A DNA stretch of 64,000 bases from Prorocentrum cordatum (taxonomy: Eukaryota; Sar; Dinophyceae; Prorocentrales; Prorocentraceae): assembly GCA_963575745.1 (NCBI GenBank), contig CAUYUJ010014627.1, positions 76,001-140,000 of the forward strand, written 5' to 3'. Below the pieces are notes generated by a model. The model was not told the DNA's origin and ran no database searches. It saw nothing but the letters and a program-made list of their open reading frames with translations. The stretch's first letter is position 1. Each line of letters opens with the position of its first letter. Shown piece after piece: positions 1-10,942 of the stretch. Position numbers and translations under genes: made by a program.

Positions 1-1140
1 AGGGATGGGCGCCCGCGTTCCAGAAGACGAGGGCTCGAAGGGCGAATGGGTAGGGGGTCGACATGGATGAAAAGTCTGCTCGTGGTTTGTTCCCGTCCCC
101 TGAGCTCGCCTGCCCTGTGCCCGTGAAGCCCGAGCGGGGGATCTTCTGGCGTGACAGGCCAGGCCCGGGATTTTCTGGGTAGCGCCCTGATCCTTGACAG
201 CTCGGCCCGAGCGGGCCGAAGCCTTTTGTTTGTCCGAGCGGGCCGTGGCTAGGCGCGGAAGCGCGGGGTCGGCGGGCCACGGGCCCGCCCCCTAGAAGCA
301 GCTGCCCGAAGCAGGCCGCTCGGGACGCCGAGGTGCTTGCCCTCTCCACGCTGCGGGCCTGTGCTGTGGCCCCGTTTGGTCATTCCATCGACGGTGCAGG
401 CGCCGCTGGAAAGCTTCGCCGCGGGCGGGGAACGGGGCCCCAAAGCAGGCGCGCGAGGGCCCAGCTGTGGAGCCCTTTCTGGGGTTCTTCCTCGCATGGG
501 GGGACTTCCAAGTTTCCCGGGCGGCGACCCCTGTCACTTGCGTCCAAGTCGATGCAGGAATGACAGGCGAGTGGGCGTTCAAAGGAAAAGAAACGCCCAC
601 GCCGGCCGCTTCGCCGTGAAAGGAGCTGCTGAGCACAGCGCTGAGATAGAGCAATTCCTGCTGTGGCAAGGTTGCAAGTCTCTAGCGTGCGAGCCCATCC
701 GTGGGGCGGCCACCTCCTGGGGAGAAGATTGAACGTGGGCCCTTGTTCAAATACCAAGAGAAAAACCACTCGCGTGTGTTTGTTATTATCCGGTGCGGCC
801 CGGGCTTCAGGCACCGAAAGCAACTGCTTCTCCAAGGTCACCCAACGGCGGCGCAAGGATAATCGCGCCTCGCGGCCTGGGCTGTAGAGTTGCCCTTCTC
901 CATGGAGCCGCCCCTGGCATCCCCCAAAAAACCGTGCGCGTTTTTTTGTCCCGGTGCGGCCGGGGCTTCAGACACCAGAAGCACCGGGCAGCCGTCGAGA
1001 GGCCTGGGGTTCGCCCAGGGCTGCGAATAGGAAAAAATGAGCATCGGAGGTCGGTGTTGTTAGCCCCCTCCCGCCTGGCACATGTTGCCCGCGCCCGGGA
1101 GGGCCCCAGAAGCACGACGCCGACGACGTCTGTCTGTCCA
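1..1140. other. GC-rich stretch without recognisable gene
   Basis: Several overlapping open frames exist on both strands but none shows a recognisable domain or a consistent coding frame. I see no RNA gene or repeat structure here. Confidence 0.5.
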
Positions 1141-1340
1141 GGGGGGGTGGAGGAAGAGGAGGAGGAGGAGGAGGAGAATGAGGAGGAGGAGGAGGAGGAG
1201 GAGGAGGAGGAGGAGGAGGAGGGGTCGGGAAAAAATATTGTCGACGTTTGTTGTTCCGAGGAAGTGGGGGAGGAGGAGGAGGAGGAGGAGGAGGAGGAGG
1301 AGGAGGAGGAGGAAGAGGAGGAGGCGGAGGAGAAGGAGGC
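1141..1340 (+). repeat. (GGA)n polypurine array, interrupted
   Basis: Two blocks of GGA triplets are split by a short non-repeat segment at about 1222-1265. The strand asymmetry is complete (purines on the plus strand), so the tract could form triplex or slipped structures. Poly-Glu, poly-Arg and poly-Gly frames across it are repeat shadows. Confidence 0.95.
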
Positions 1341-1556
1341 ATGCGTGAGACGGTATGTACAGGATACCATGTTGCAACATTTCTAAAAGACATACACACA
1401 TACATGTACATACACAGACGTGCCATCAACGATGTACGGCATATGCATTTTCAGCGATTCCAGACATCATTGAAACGCAGATCATCATTACCATCACCGT
1501 CATCTTGTTTGTCACCAGCACCATCACCATCACCACCACCATAACACCATAGCACC

Positions 1557-1804
1557 CGACGATAAGGCGATAACACGATACTAGGCCCCACCAGACTAAG
1601 ACGATAAGACGGCACGATTGCTTATTCGTCTTATCGTCTTATGGTCTTGTGTGGCCCTGCATCGTCCCATCGTCTGGTAGGTCTCCTATGTCGCTGTATC
1701 GCATTACAGTGTCATCGTATGCTGCCCCTGAAACGTCTTATCGTATTGTCGTCTTATCGTTGTTATCGTATTATGTTATCTTATCGCCTTATCATCTTAT
1801 CGTC
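1557..1804. repeat. GATAAG/CTTATC foldback region
   Basis: The segment is built from the word GACGATAAG and its complement. A hairpin is visible with arms at about 1582-1611 and 1627-1656 (left arm ends AAGACGATAAGACG, right arm begins CGTCTTATCGTCTTA). The outer ends GATAAGGCGATAA (1561) and TTATCGCCTTATC (about 1780-1795) are also inverted, so the whole ~250 bp can fold back. Confidence 0.7.
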
Positions 1805-1854
1805 TGCGCGAGGTTTAGACCCCTGACCCCTACCACGTTGTATGTTTGTGTGTA

Positions 1855-1855
<1 letters not shown>

Positions 1856-1899
<44 letters not shown>

Positions 1900-2290
1900 G
1901 GCGTACGTATGTATGTATGCATATACGTATGTATGTATATATGTATGTATGCTTGCTTGCATGTCTGAAGGTATGTATGTATGCATGTATGTATGTATGT
2001 ATGTATGTATGCATGCATGCATGTATGTATGTGTGTGTATGTATGTATGTATGTATGTATGTATGTGTGTATGTGTGTATGTGTGTATGTATGTATGTAT
2101 GTATGTATGTATGGATGGATGGATGGATGGATGGATGGATGGATGGATGTATGTATGTATGTGTGTATGTATGTATGTTTGTATGTATGTGTGTACACGC
2201 ATATATGTTCATACACATAAATGTGCATACTTGCATGTATGATTGTGCACATAAATGTATGTATTTATGTATGTATGTGTATGTGCACAT
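1856..2290 (+). repeat. Tetranucleotide arrays TCTG, TATG, GGAT
   Basis: The array runs from (TCTG)n at about 1856-1901, through (TATG)n with TGTG variants, then (GGAT)n at about 2111-2150, and back to (TATG)n. Period four keeps several frames open; the resulting Cys/Met/Tyr-rich peptides are artefacts. Confidence 0.95.
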
Positions 2291-2299
2291 AAAGCCCGC

Positions 2300-4040
2300 A
2301 CACAATATATTGATATCGGGATTATATGTTGATGGTGGCAAGCGTTTTCATTATATTGAACACGTGAAGGACTTCCAGCAGCACGAGTTTGAGAGCGGCT
2401 GGAGAGCAATTGCGCCGTGATGCTACCGCTCCCAGGGATGAAGACGACGACGCCCCGCTTGTCCCTGCTTCTGTTGTGGGGCTGGCGTACTCTGGCGACT
2501 CCGGTTAAGCATGTAGCAGCGCTCTTTCTGACACGCCACAGAGGGCTCCCTTAGGGAGCCGTGCCCCTCTCGCTACTTGTTCTTGCTGTCCTGCTTAGTG
2601 GTGCGGGTGACGCGAAGCCAGCCTTAGCAGTCGGGCCGAGGGGTGCTACTAGTGCAGGGCGCTCTTCCTGTCACGTTCGGCCTTCGTTCAGGTGTAGCTT
2701 GGCCGCTTGGCCTCGTGTGCCTGTGAGGGGCCACCGCGCCTTGGCTTTCTGGGACGGGCCTCGCCTCGGCGCCCCGTCACACCCTCGGCTTGGCTTAGCG
2801 CGCTCGGCCACGGGATGCGCCCTGTCTCCTGGCCAGCTGGGCTGCTGGCCACCTCCCTTTGCGCGCTCTTTGGGCGAGGAAGGTTGGGATGCGCCGTGCG
2901 CCCCCCGCGCAGTCCGACGAGGCATCGTCGGGCTGTTTGTTTTTGCTTCGTTTCCCGGCCTGCAGGCCTCCGCTGTGGGACGCAGTGTGGCTCCGTGTGG
3001 TTTTATCGGGCCGCCGCCACGTCGGCTTCCAGAGCGCTCGGCCCACTGGGCTTGTTTCGGCCGCGTTGCAATATGCTTTTGCGGCCCGCTTTGCCCCAGG
3101 TGCCTGGGTCGGGTCTGCGGGTGGTCATCATGCAGCCACCTGGCGTGTGACGTGAGAACCACAGAACGGCCTCCAGCTCCAGTGGCTGGAGGTTAGTGGG
3201 ATCCTCTACTGCGAGCGGCGCTCCTTGTGCCCCTGAGTGAGAATCCTCTTCCACCTCCCCTACCTATTTCTCCTCTTCCTCCTCTTCCTACTTACCAACC
3301 CACCTATCTACCTACCTACCTTTCTCCATTCATTTTCCATCTAAATCACTCCACCCAGTCACACCCCGACGGGGCACTTCCCCCAGTGGAAATGATTCTT
3401 GATAAAGGGGCCTATGAAGCGGGAACTTGGAGGTAGGGCTTAGACATCGTTGATGCATCTTGGGTTGACACTGGTCCTCCTTCTTCTCCTCCTCTTCCTG
3501 CTCGTTGACATTCGCCTCCCCCTTCCGTCGGCGCCACAGCCGGGCGAACGGCCATGAGAACCGGCTGGGAGGGTGCCCGGAAGAGGATGTCCAGGCATCT
3601 GTCTCGAGGGAAGTTCTTGCGTGTGGGGTGGCCCTGACGTTTGGGCGTTGTGAGAGAGCACGGCGGGCGTGGTCGCCCTGGCTGGTCTCGTGCTCCACTT
3701 CCGAGGCGGGGAGTGATCCATTACCGCCGCCTGGGGGATCGATTTTGGGGGACCTCGGCAGTAGGCGGATAAAGATAGATTCGGTCCTGGAGGGACGACG
3801 CACATAGTCACTACCTCGCCAGGCGGTGGTGGTGGATGAACCCCCTCCTCGCACTGTGGCCCCCGCGGGTCGGGAGATGCGGCTGATATTTCCAGTCGCG
3901 CTGCTTGTCTTTGCGACACATGATGTCAGAGTCGGTGTTACTGGTGATGCATGCTGGTGATGGTGATGGGTTCTGGTAGTGTTTTAAGTATGTTGTGATG
4001 GTTATCTCGCCACCATGTGAAGGTTATGAGCGACATGTTG
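2300..4040. other. No recognisable gene
   Basis: Open frames of up to about 210 codons occur in both directions at 2561-3196, but they overlap each other and carry no domain. A short CTAC/CCTA-rich run lies at about 3286-3320. Nothing else is supported. Confidence 0.4.
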
Positions 4041-4052
4041 TTCCTGGCCTCG

Positions 4053-4125
4053 GCTTTCCAATCTTCGACACGGTCGCCTTCAAGCTCGCAGTCGTCTTCA
4101 TAAGCATCAGCACCAACGCCTCCCT
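4053..4125 (+). pseudogene. Possible relic of a CAX C-terminal segment
   Basis: In the frame read from 3995, the peptide FPIFDTVAFKLAVVF appears. It resembles FSIFDTVCQMLTVF near the end of the CAX gene downstream (about 5441-5485). The DNA shares a 14-base identical core (ATCTTCGACACGGT) and roughly two thirds identity over 43 bases. Plant and fungal CAX proteins have a similar F-x-(L/I)F-(D/E)-T segment before the last membrane span. This could be the leftover 3' end of a preceding tandem CAX copy, since tandem gene copies are common in dinoflagellates, or a chance match of a short hydrophobic stretch. No other CAX motif is visible upstream. Confidence 0.3.
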
Positions 4126-4298
4126 CACCAACAGCATTTTAAGCAATGCCAGCTCATTACCATCACCATCGTCATCGCCGTCGCAGTCATCATTGTCATC
4201 CGTGTCCGCAGCAATTTGGTTCGTCAGATAGCCAGCACGCAGCGCCCAGCCTTTTTTTGAAGCGGGTGCTCGAGTTCAGCAGCATCGGTGCGACGGCA

Positions 4299-5567
4299 AT
4301 GCCCACCGACAGCATAGCCGATGATCGGAAGTCCCTGAAGAAGAGGCACAGTTCAGTACACCTCAGGCACAAGCTGATGGTCGCTGGGCCTGCCGGGGTT
4401 TCACCCGATGTCATAACGATTGACGAGCAGGAGGAGGCGAGTAAGCCAGAAGGCAAGGAGTCCTACGAGCTTCTCAACGGCGCCGCCACTAGAGAAGCAG
4501 ACGCAGGCGACTCACAGTTTTCCATCCTACGTGAAATGCTGTCTGGGTGGATCAACCTCCTCTTGATATTCGTTCCGATTGGGCAGATCTGCCGATACTT
4601 CAACTGCGATTCGATGGTTGTCTTCTGCACGAACTTCCTGGCCATCGTTCCGCTGGCAAGCCTGCTGGGAGGAGCTACTGAGGCCCTCTCCGCCCACGTG
4701 GGCCAGCTGCTGGGAGGCCTCCTGAACGCAACTTTCGGCAACGCGGTGGAGATGATCATGTGCATCCAGAGCGTCAGGGCGGGGCTCCTGGAGGTGGTGA
4801 AGGGGAACCTGCTGGGCTCCATCCTTTCCAACCTGCTGCTGGTGCTGGGCATGGCCCTCGTGGCCTCGGGGTTCAAGCGTAAGGCGGCGACCTTTAACGC
4901 ACAGGGTGCCGCCGCCAACATGACGTGCCAGCTGGTGGCTTCCATCAGCGTGTGCCTGCCCACGATGTATGACACGGTGCACGGCGCGACAGGGGAGGAA
5001 GTATTGCAGATCTCGCGGATCTGCAGTGTGCTCCTAATGGGCCTCTACGGTCTCTTCATGTTCTTCATGTTGGGTACGCACTCCGACCTTTTCGTGGACG
5101 CGGGCGAGGAGGGGGAGACCGAGCGTGTCCTGAGCCCATTTTTCTCCATCGTGCTCCTTTTAGTCATCACCTTCATGGTGGAGAGAAGCTCTGATGCCCT
5201 GGTAGATGTCATCGAAGATGTGTCGGAATCCTATGGCATCTCCAAGGCTTTCATCGGCGTGATCTTACTGCCCATTGTTGGCAACGCAGCAGAGCACGCA
5301 ACCGCCGTCACTTGCGCCTACAACGGCATGATCGACCTGGCGCTCGGAGTGGCGGTCGGGTCCTCGACGCAGATTGCCCTCTTCGTCGTGCCTGTTGCGG
5401 TGCTCTTCGGTTGGGTGTACGACAGGCCCATGGACCTGAACTTCTCCATCTTCGACACGGTGTGCCAGATGCTCACGGTGTTCCTGGTGTCCCAGATCCT
5501 GCAGCACGGCAGCACGAATTGGCTGCACGGGGCCATGCTCATGTCCGTGTACCTGTTCATAGCTTAG
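4299..5567 (+). CDS. Ca2+/H+ exchanger of the CAX family
   Basis: This 422-residue protein is a cation/proton antiporter that should load Ca2+ into an acidic compartment (vacuole-like) using the proton gradient. The two CAX signature repeats are present: GNAVEM at about residues 148-153 (c-1) and GNAAEH at 328-333 (c-2), each with the key Glu. Around ten or eleven hydrophobic segments are visible. An acidic loop (THSDLFVDAGEEGETERV, about 260-277) sits between the two halves, as in other CAX proteins. The start at ATG 4299 is chosen because the ~80 hydrophilic residues that follow fit a CAX N-terminus; the frame stays open upstream to 4146 but that part is His/Arg-rich and repeat-like. The gene has no intron. 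The protein stops directly after the last membrane segment, a few residues short of the usual tail. No close partner gene is visible. Confidence 0.93.
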   Translation: MPTDSIADDRKSLKKRHSSVHLRHKLMVAGPAGVSPDVITIDEQEEASKPEGKESYELLNGAATREADAGDSQFSILREMLSGWINLLLIFVPIGQICRYFNCDSMVVFCTNFLAIVPLASLLGGATEALSAHVGQLLGGLLNATFGNAVEMIMCIQSVRAGLLEVVKGNLLGSILSNLLLVLGMALVASGFKRKAATFNAQGAAANMTCQLVASISVCLPTMYDTVHGATGEEVLQISRICSVLLMGLYGLFMFFMLGTHSDLFVDAGEEGETERVLSPFFSIVLLLVITFMVERSSDALVDVIEDVSESYGISKAFIGVILLPIVGNAAEHATAVTCAYNGMIDLALGVAVGSSTQIALFVVPVAVLFGWVYDRPMDLNFSIFDTVCQMLTVFLVSQILQHGSTNWLHGAMLMSVYLFIA

Positions 5568-5592
5568 CTGCCCTGATATGCCTTTGTTGAAA

Positions 5593-5755
5593 CACAACAC
5601 GTACCGTGTTCAAAACGTCCGCGTCAACACGCTCCGTGTTGGCTCGACACGTGCTGAGCCACGCTTGGGCGAACGCATCGCGCCAAACGTACGTTTTCAA
5701 TCTCCGTGTTGAGCTCCATGTCAACACGCTACGGGTTGCGTGTTGCGTCTCGGGG
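5593..5755. repeat. CAACACG/CGTGTTG foldback just after CAX
   Basis: The segment begins about 25 bp after the CAX stop. It is made of repeated CAACACG and CGTGTTG words. The left half (about 5596-5645) aligns with the reverse complement of the right half (about 5700-5752), including CAACACG, CGTGTT and AAAACGT blocks. It may be a small foldback element inserted in the 3' flank or transcribed in the 3' UTR. Confidence 0.55.
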
Positions 5756-7514
5756 CAGCTGAGGTTCATTGCCATCGAGACCCTGTACATCTCGGATGCC
5801 CGCGAACCGCGCTCCACCACCGACCCTGGCCTGGCCCAGCCGGGGCCCGCGACCCGTGCACGGAGGCCTCGCGCCCCGGCCGGGAGGCGCTCTCGCCCTT
5901 CGCCGCCGTCGTCCTCGTGGTTCTCCTCGTTGTCTTCGTCGTCGTCGTGGTCCTAGTTGAACGCGTTTTTTAGGTCTGGGCCTCGCCCTGCCCCCCCGGC
6001 TCACATCACGCGAGGTTGCACACATTTGCAAAGGTTTTCTACGGATTCTTCACGGGTTTCCTAACATGTCTGGCAGCCCCCTGCCGTGAGGTGATCGTGG
6101 GGGACGAACTCCCCCCCCCCTCACCCGATCACGCCCGCTGTCGCGAATAAGCAGAAACCAGGCTCGTCGTCGTCGTCGTCGAAGGAGGATACGCTGGGGA
6201 CGGGGCATAATCGCCCGCCGTCATTGTTCGCTTGCCGCGACGCCCGGGGTTCGGTGTGCGGGGCCGGTGGTGGCGGTATGCGGGTTCGGGCTTCCGAACG
6301 TCCCAGACCCCGTGCAGGCGTGAGGGCTGCGGGGAGACTTCGCTCTGGTTGTTGCCCCGCGGATGGGCGACCTTTCCGTCGATCGAGGGAGGTATCAACG
6401 TCATGCCAGTCGGACGACCCTATCCGCGCGTTGCCTTTGAAGGAGTACCAGCTTGCCGCAAGAACAGAAAATAGCGAAGTGGTTGCACGCGCAGTTGGGA
6501 AGACGACGCGCGTGTCGTTGATGCTCCGTTTATCGCTCCTGAGCGACCAGACGACGTTTGAGCGCCGTCTCGCCCTGGTTGTGGAGCATCACCGTCGGGT
6601 GCGCGCTCTGCCTTTCCCAGAAGTAGTTCACCTCCTCCTCCTCCCCTCCCTCCTCTTTCTCCTGTCTCCCCCCCCTCCCTCCTCATTTTCTTCTCTTCTC
6701 TGCCTGGTCCTCCTACTGCTGCTCCGAGTTACCTCCCACACGGAAGAGAAGCACGCGTTAGTGGTGCACAGGGCTGGGGCCGCGAGAGCAGCCAGCAAGG
6801 AGTCCGATCCGATAATGTTGCCTTTGGTTGGGCGCAGCCCAGTACCGCTTCACGCCGTGTCCGGTCACAAGTATTTGGGCCTCCAGCGGCCAGGCGACCT
6901 CGATCTCAATATAGTTTGCGGCTCGGTACTGCGTCCTCGCAACGTGCAGTCTTGGCAAGGCGTGTAGCCTCGCGGCTACTTCCTGTAGCCGCGGCGCTGG
7001 ATTGTTCAATCACAGGTGGAGTCCTCCGTCAGGGTTTGGCGCTGGCAGTCGCGGAAGCAGCTCAAAGCGAGTTAGTCTGCGCGGGCGCTTGCTGTTTGGG
7101 ACCGTCCGCCCTGGAGACCCGCTGCAGTGGTGCTCGCGGAGCTTGGCTGAATTATCTCAGGGCTTGGGCGGGCAGTGCTTGACGGTGCCGCCCGTCGGGC
7201 AGGCCTATGGATGCTCTCGGTTGGGGGGCCTGTGCCGTCGTGGGCGGGGAACATATCCATGTTCATGGCCTGACGAGCCCGGTCCCCAGGCCGCGACCCC
7301 AATGGACACGGGGCCTGTTCCCACGGAGGCCATGCGCGGCACGTATTTATGCGACCGTGTCTCCGAGGGATCGCACCCCAGAGTCCGGACCTCGAGGGCG
7401 TGGATCTCGTGTGGGTTATCTCTTCGCCGCCTGTGATGCGAAGCAGCCCTGCCACGGCCCCGCGTCCCAAGGCCGGACACCGACCCTCGGGCCTCCCTGG
7501 CCCGGGCCACAGTC
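5756..7514. other. No recognisable gene
   Basis: Open frames are present in several registers. A pyrimidine-rich run lies at about 6628-6722 and a short CGT triplet run at 6165-6182. A peptide containing HKYLG at about 6860 hints at a reverse-transcriptase relic but is too weak to call. Confidence 0.4.
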
Positions 7515-7684
7515 GGTTGCACGCAGGAGTGACCCTTCGCCAGGCTGACCTTACGGTGCGCGGCTTTGGGCGTGCGGCTGGGGCCAAATCCGAGCGCGCA
7601 GGCCACTACTGCCGCACCAGACGCAACGATCCGTAAGCCGCGCATCAAGGTCACTCTTACCCAGGGTCACCCCTGCGTGTAGCC
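7515..7684. repeat. Foldback element, ~57 bp arms
   Basis: The left arm begins GGTTGCACGCAGGAGTGACC. The reverse complement of the right arm (about 7626-7684) begins GGCTACACGCAGGGGTGACC. The match continues through GTGACCT and GCGCGGCTT. The loop is about 55 bp. It lies 36 bp from a member of the GGTACCCATACC family. The words GGGTCACTCTTGC occur again, twice in tandem, at about 52772-52808. Confidence 0.75.
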
Positions 7685-7720
7685 AGCACGTCAACTGGTC
7701 CCCGGTCCCCCCCGACCAGC

Positions 7721-7872
7721 CTGGGGAAACCAAAAGGTACTGATACCCCTGCTCCCAGGATCTCTCCGGGGGTGCGTTCTGACCAGAACTTCGAGGCGAA
7801 TCCAGTGGTGGCGACGACGGCCTCCGAGGAGGCTTAAGAGGGTAGCGGTATGGCTATCTGACCCTCCTCTGA
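7721..7872 (-). mobile_element. MITE-like element, GGTACC family (copy 1)
   Basis: This is a minus-strand copy of the ~160 bp family best seen at 42731-42896. It starts CTGGGGAAACCAAAAGGTAC and ends with GGTAGCGGTATGGCTAT. The core GGCGAATCCAGTGGTGGCGA is the complement of the core in the other copies. No coding capacity is present, so it would be non-autonomous. Confidence 0.75.
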
Positions 7873-8920
7873 CAGCTACCCGGAGCAGGCCTGTGCCGAC
7901 GGGGGCGCAGGATCTGCACGGAGTTCACGTCGAGGCCCCGCCGCTTGGAGGGGTGCCGACAGGGACCTCCTGTGCGGGGCCTTGGTGCGCACCTCCGGCC
8001 GCTTCGATGTACCTCCTGCTGCCCAGTGCAGTCCCTGCCGATGTCTGAGGACTGCGGACCTACGGGCAGAGCTCTCGAGCCCTCCGCCGCCTCAAGCGGA
8101 GCGCGTCCAGAGCATGAGCACAGCAAAGTTACTGGAAGGCGTGGCATTGACCGTATAGCTCCGCACACGTTTGAAAAATGCTCTAGCGGGCAAGAGCACA
8201 GCAAAGCCCGAGGACAGCAAAGCACTGCAGTGTAGCTCAGCATCAGCACAGCCGGGAAGCCCCCGCGACATGTCCAGGAGCGTTGCTCCACGCCAGCGGG
8301 TGTGGCGTCGAGTGGCAAAACAGCCGAGCACTGGCCTTCTCTCTCTCTCTCTCTTTCTCTCTATTCCCCCTGGGCAGTCCACAGTGGCCGAAGGGCACTG
8401 GCCCCGCCCAGGGTGCCACCTTCTCTGCCCGCCTCGCGCATCGGGGGCGCGGCCTTGGGCTTCCGTGGAGGCTCGCGTCCTTTGCGGTACGCAGAGTGGC
8501 AGCCCCGCCTACCATGGCCTGTTCTGCTGCGTGGGGACCTCAGCCCAGCGGCAACCTGGGCGGGTGGCCAGTGGTGCTGATCTTCCAGAGTCCTGGGAGG
8601 CTTCTTCCTTCCTCATTCCTCCCCCGCCTCCTCTTCCTCCTCCCCCCGTTCCCCACGACATCGGCATTGCTTTTGTAGCTGCCTGCAGCGCTGGCGGGTC
8701 CTCCACAAGAGAAGTAGGACGGCCTTTGGTGCGCGTCGCGATGCGGAAGAGCGGAGGCTGGGGATGATGAGGATGAAAGAAAGTGGAGGTGAAGGGGAGG
8801 AAGAGCAGGGGGGATAAGTCGATGAGTAAGGCAAATGATACTGAGGAGGACAAGGATAGGACCGAGGAGGGGAAGGGAGAGAATAAGAGGAGCAGGATGA
8901 GGAGTAGAAGTTCAGGGAGG
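7873..8920. other. No recognisable gene; short CT array
   Basis: A (CT)n run lies at about 8338-8362 and a CCT/CTC-rich run at about 8608-8650. The purine-rich stretch from about 8770 leads into the next arrays. No open frame shows a domain. Confidence 0.4.
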
Positions 8921-8975
8921 AAGAGGAGGAGGAGCAGGAGGAGGAGGAGGAGGAGGAGGTGGAGGGAAGAGGAGA
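8921..8975 (+). repeat. GGA-rich array
   Basis: AGG/GGA triplets dominate for about 50 bp upstream of the AGT array. Confidence 0.85.
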
Positions 8976-9015
8976 CGAAGTATGACGAGTTGGACCAGGA
9001 GGAACAGGCGAATTA

Positions 9016-9240
<225 letters not shown>

Positions 9241-9387
9241 ACAACAACACTAGTAAGATAAGGTTCCCAAACAGTGCCTGCACTTCGGGGTTCTCACTTC
9301 TCTATGGGATTAAATGGGCCAGTCGACGTTTCGCCTCGTTGCCGCCGCGTTGCCGCCTCGTTGCCGCCAACTTAGGGAGGGGGGGCG

Positions 9388-9500
9388 TCGAGGTTTCGCC
9401 GCGTCGTCGCTTCGTTGCCGCCTCGTTGCCGCACACTTGGGGGTCCGTCGAGGTTTCGCCGCGTCGCCGCCTCGTTGCCGCACACTTGGGGGGGGGGGTC
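9388..9500 (+). repeat. ~59 bp tandem repeat, two units
   Basis: The units start CGTCGAGGTTTCGCCGCGTC at about 9388 and 9447, and both end GCCGCACACTTGGGGG. The GTCGAGGTTTCGCC core resembles the units of the tandem array at 32.0-32.6 kb. Confidence 0.8.
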
Positions 9501-9549
9501 TATCAAGGTTACGAGGCCGCAGGGGCAGGCGGGGTGAAGCGAAAGGAGG

Positions 9550-9640
9550 AGATGCAGAATGAGGAGGAGGAGGAGGAGGAGGAGGAGGATTTGGAGCAGG
9601 AGGAGGAAGAGGAGGAGGAGGAGGAGCAAGTAGTAGGAGC
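9550..9640 (+). repeat. (GGA)n array
   Basis: GAGGAG triplets run for about 90 bp with one short interruption. Confidence 0.9.
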
Positions 9641-9675
9641 ACAGATCGTGATGAGAAGTATGTGGGGACACGTGT

Positions 9676-9981
9676 GATGATGATGATGATGATGATGCTG
9701 ATGATGATGATGATGATGATGCTGATGAGGATGTTGTTGATGATGATGATTATGGTGATGGTGATGCTGATGCTGATGACGATGCTTATGATGATGATGC
9801 TGATGCTAACGACGACGATGACGATGCCGATGGTGGTGATGATGTTGCTGCTGATGATGGCGCTGTTGATGCTGTTGAGCCTGCTGATGATTAGGCTGAT
9901 GGTGATGCTGCTGCTGATTATGCTGACGACGCTGACGATGGTGGTGATGGTGATGATGCTGATGCTGATGATGATGCTGAC

Positions 9982-10033
<52 letters not shown>

Positions 10034-10046
10034 CTGATGCTGATGC

Positions 10047-10084
<38 letters not shown>

Positions 10085-10105
10085 CGGATGATGGTGCTGA
10101 TGATG
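9676..10105 (+). repeat. Imperfect (GAT)n array
   Basis: GATGAT triplets alternate with GCTGAT and GGTGAT variants over 430 bp. The 164-codon poly-Met frame across it is a repeat shadow. Confidence 0.95.
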
Positions 10106-10147
10106 ATAACGAGGCGGACGGAGGAACAAGAAGTGAGTACGCCTTGG

Positions 10148-10475
10148 AAACACTAACGATGCTGACAACGCCCTCCAGTCCCGACTTCCTTCCCTTTCGT
10201 TCCTGTGGCAGTCATTCATACCGTAAACACGCTTACGTCGTCTCAAGCGATACTTTGGTTTCGAACAGAAGTTGCACTCCATCCGTGCAGATCCAAAGTG
10301 TTACAGCATTTAGTCGCGATGGTGTGGCGAGAGCTTCATTTTGATGACCAGTCACCCTCCATTTGTGTAGCCATTGGAAGGCTCAGGCTCTAGGATCGCA
10401 AGTGATGAAGGCCCCCGTGCCGCCCTACTGACACGCCTGGTGGTGCGAGGGGGAGGAGGCACTGATACGGAAGAG
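10148..10475 (+). repeat. Segmental duplication, copy 1 (family D units)
   Basis: About 330 bp here match 10943-11275. Shared landmarks in the same order include GATGCT, GTGTTACAGCATT/GTGTTACGGCATT, CATTTTGATGACCA, GCAAGTGATGA/GCGAGTGATGA and TACGGAAGAGG. Both copies contain family D units (GGCGAGAGC, a CATTTTGA box and a CATCCGTG box), also found at 27.7-28.2, 30.1-30.5 and 31.7-31.9 kb. Confidence 0.85.
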
Positions 10476-10479
10476 GGAT

Positions 10480-10690
10480 ACAGGAGATGGGAGGAGGATG
10501 AGGGCGAATAGGTGGGGAGGAGGAGCAGGACATGCTCGAAGCGGAGGAGGAGGAGGAGGAAGAGGAGGGAAGTCGGAGGGAGGAGGGTGGGGGAGGAGGA
10601 AGAAGGAGGGAGGATAAGGAGGAGAGACGGGGGAGGAGGGAGGAGGAGGAGGAGGAGGAGGTAGGAGGGGGATGAAGAGGAGTTATGTTC
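10480..10690 (+). repeat. GGA-rich polypurine stretch
   Basis: GAGGAGG words fill most of 200 bp, giving strong strand asymmetry. It separates the two duplicated segments together with a second purine-rich stretch at about 10770-10860. Confidence 0.85.
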
Positions 10691-10942
10691 GCTACCCAGA
10701 AGCGAACTCATCGGGCAAGCAGCTGGCGAGAACACCTAAGACGATACAGATGAGCAGTTGAGGTGAATCGGACGGATGAGATGGACGAGGATGAGGAATC
10801 TGATGATGAGGAGGAGCAGGAAGAGGAAGAGGAGGGGGGGAATGCGTATGAACACGGGATGGGTGTGAGAGAGGAGCACGCGTGGTGATGCTGTTGTTGG
10901 GGATGACGAGGAGAAAGGATGCGCAGGAATTTACTACGCCAG

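Noticed and set aside
1842-2420. Cys/Met/Tyr-rich and His/Ile/Thr-rich open frames of about 190 codons.
   Set aside because: They translate the ATGT tetranucleotide array in all frames on both strands.
6835-6990. HKYLG peptide suggesting a reverse-transcriptase relic.
   Set aside because: Only one short motif fits; no neighbouring RT, endonuclease or RNase H motif is visible in any frame.
9662-10156. 164-codon poly-Met open frame.
   Set aside because: It is a direct translation of the (GAT)n array, with no independent support.
10365-10392. Resemblance to the dinoflagellate spliced leader (GTAGCCATT followed by GGCTCAGG).
   Set aside because: The words belong to family D, whose other copies read CCGTGTAACTG or TGTATAGCCAG here. 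The match is short, gapped and lacks the rest of the leader.
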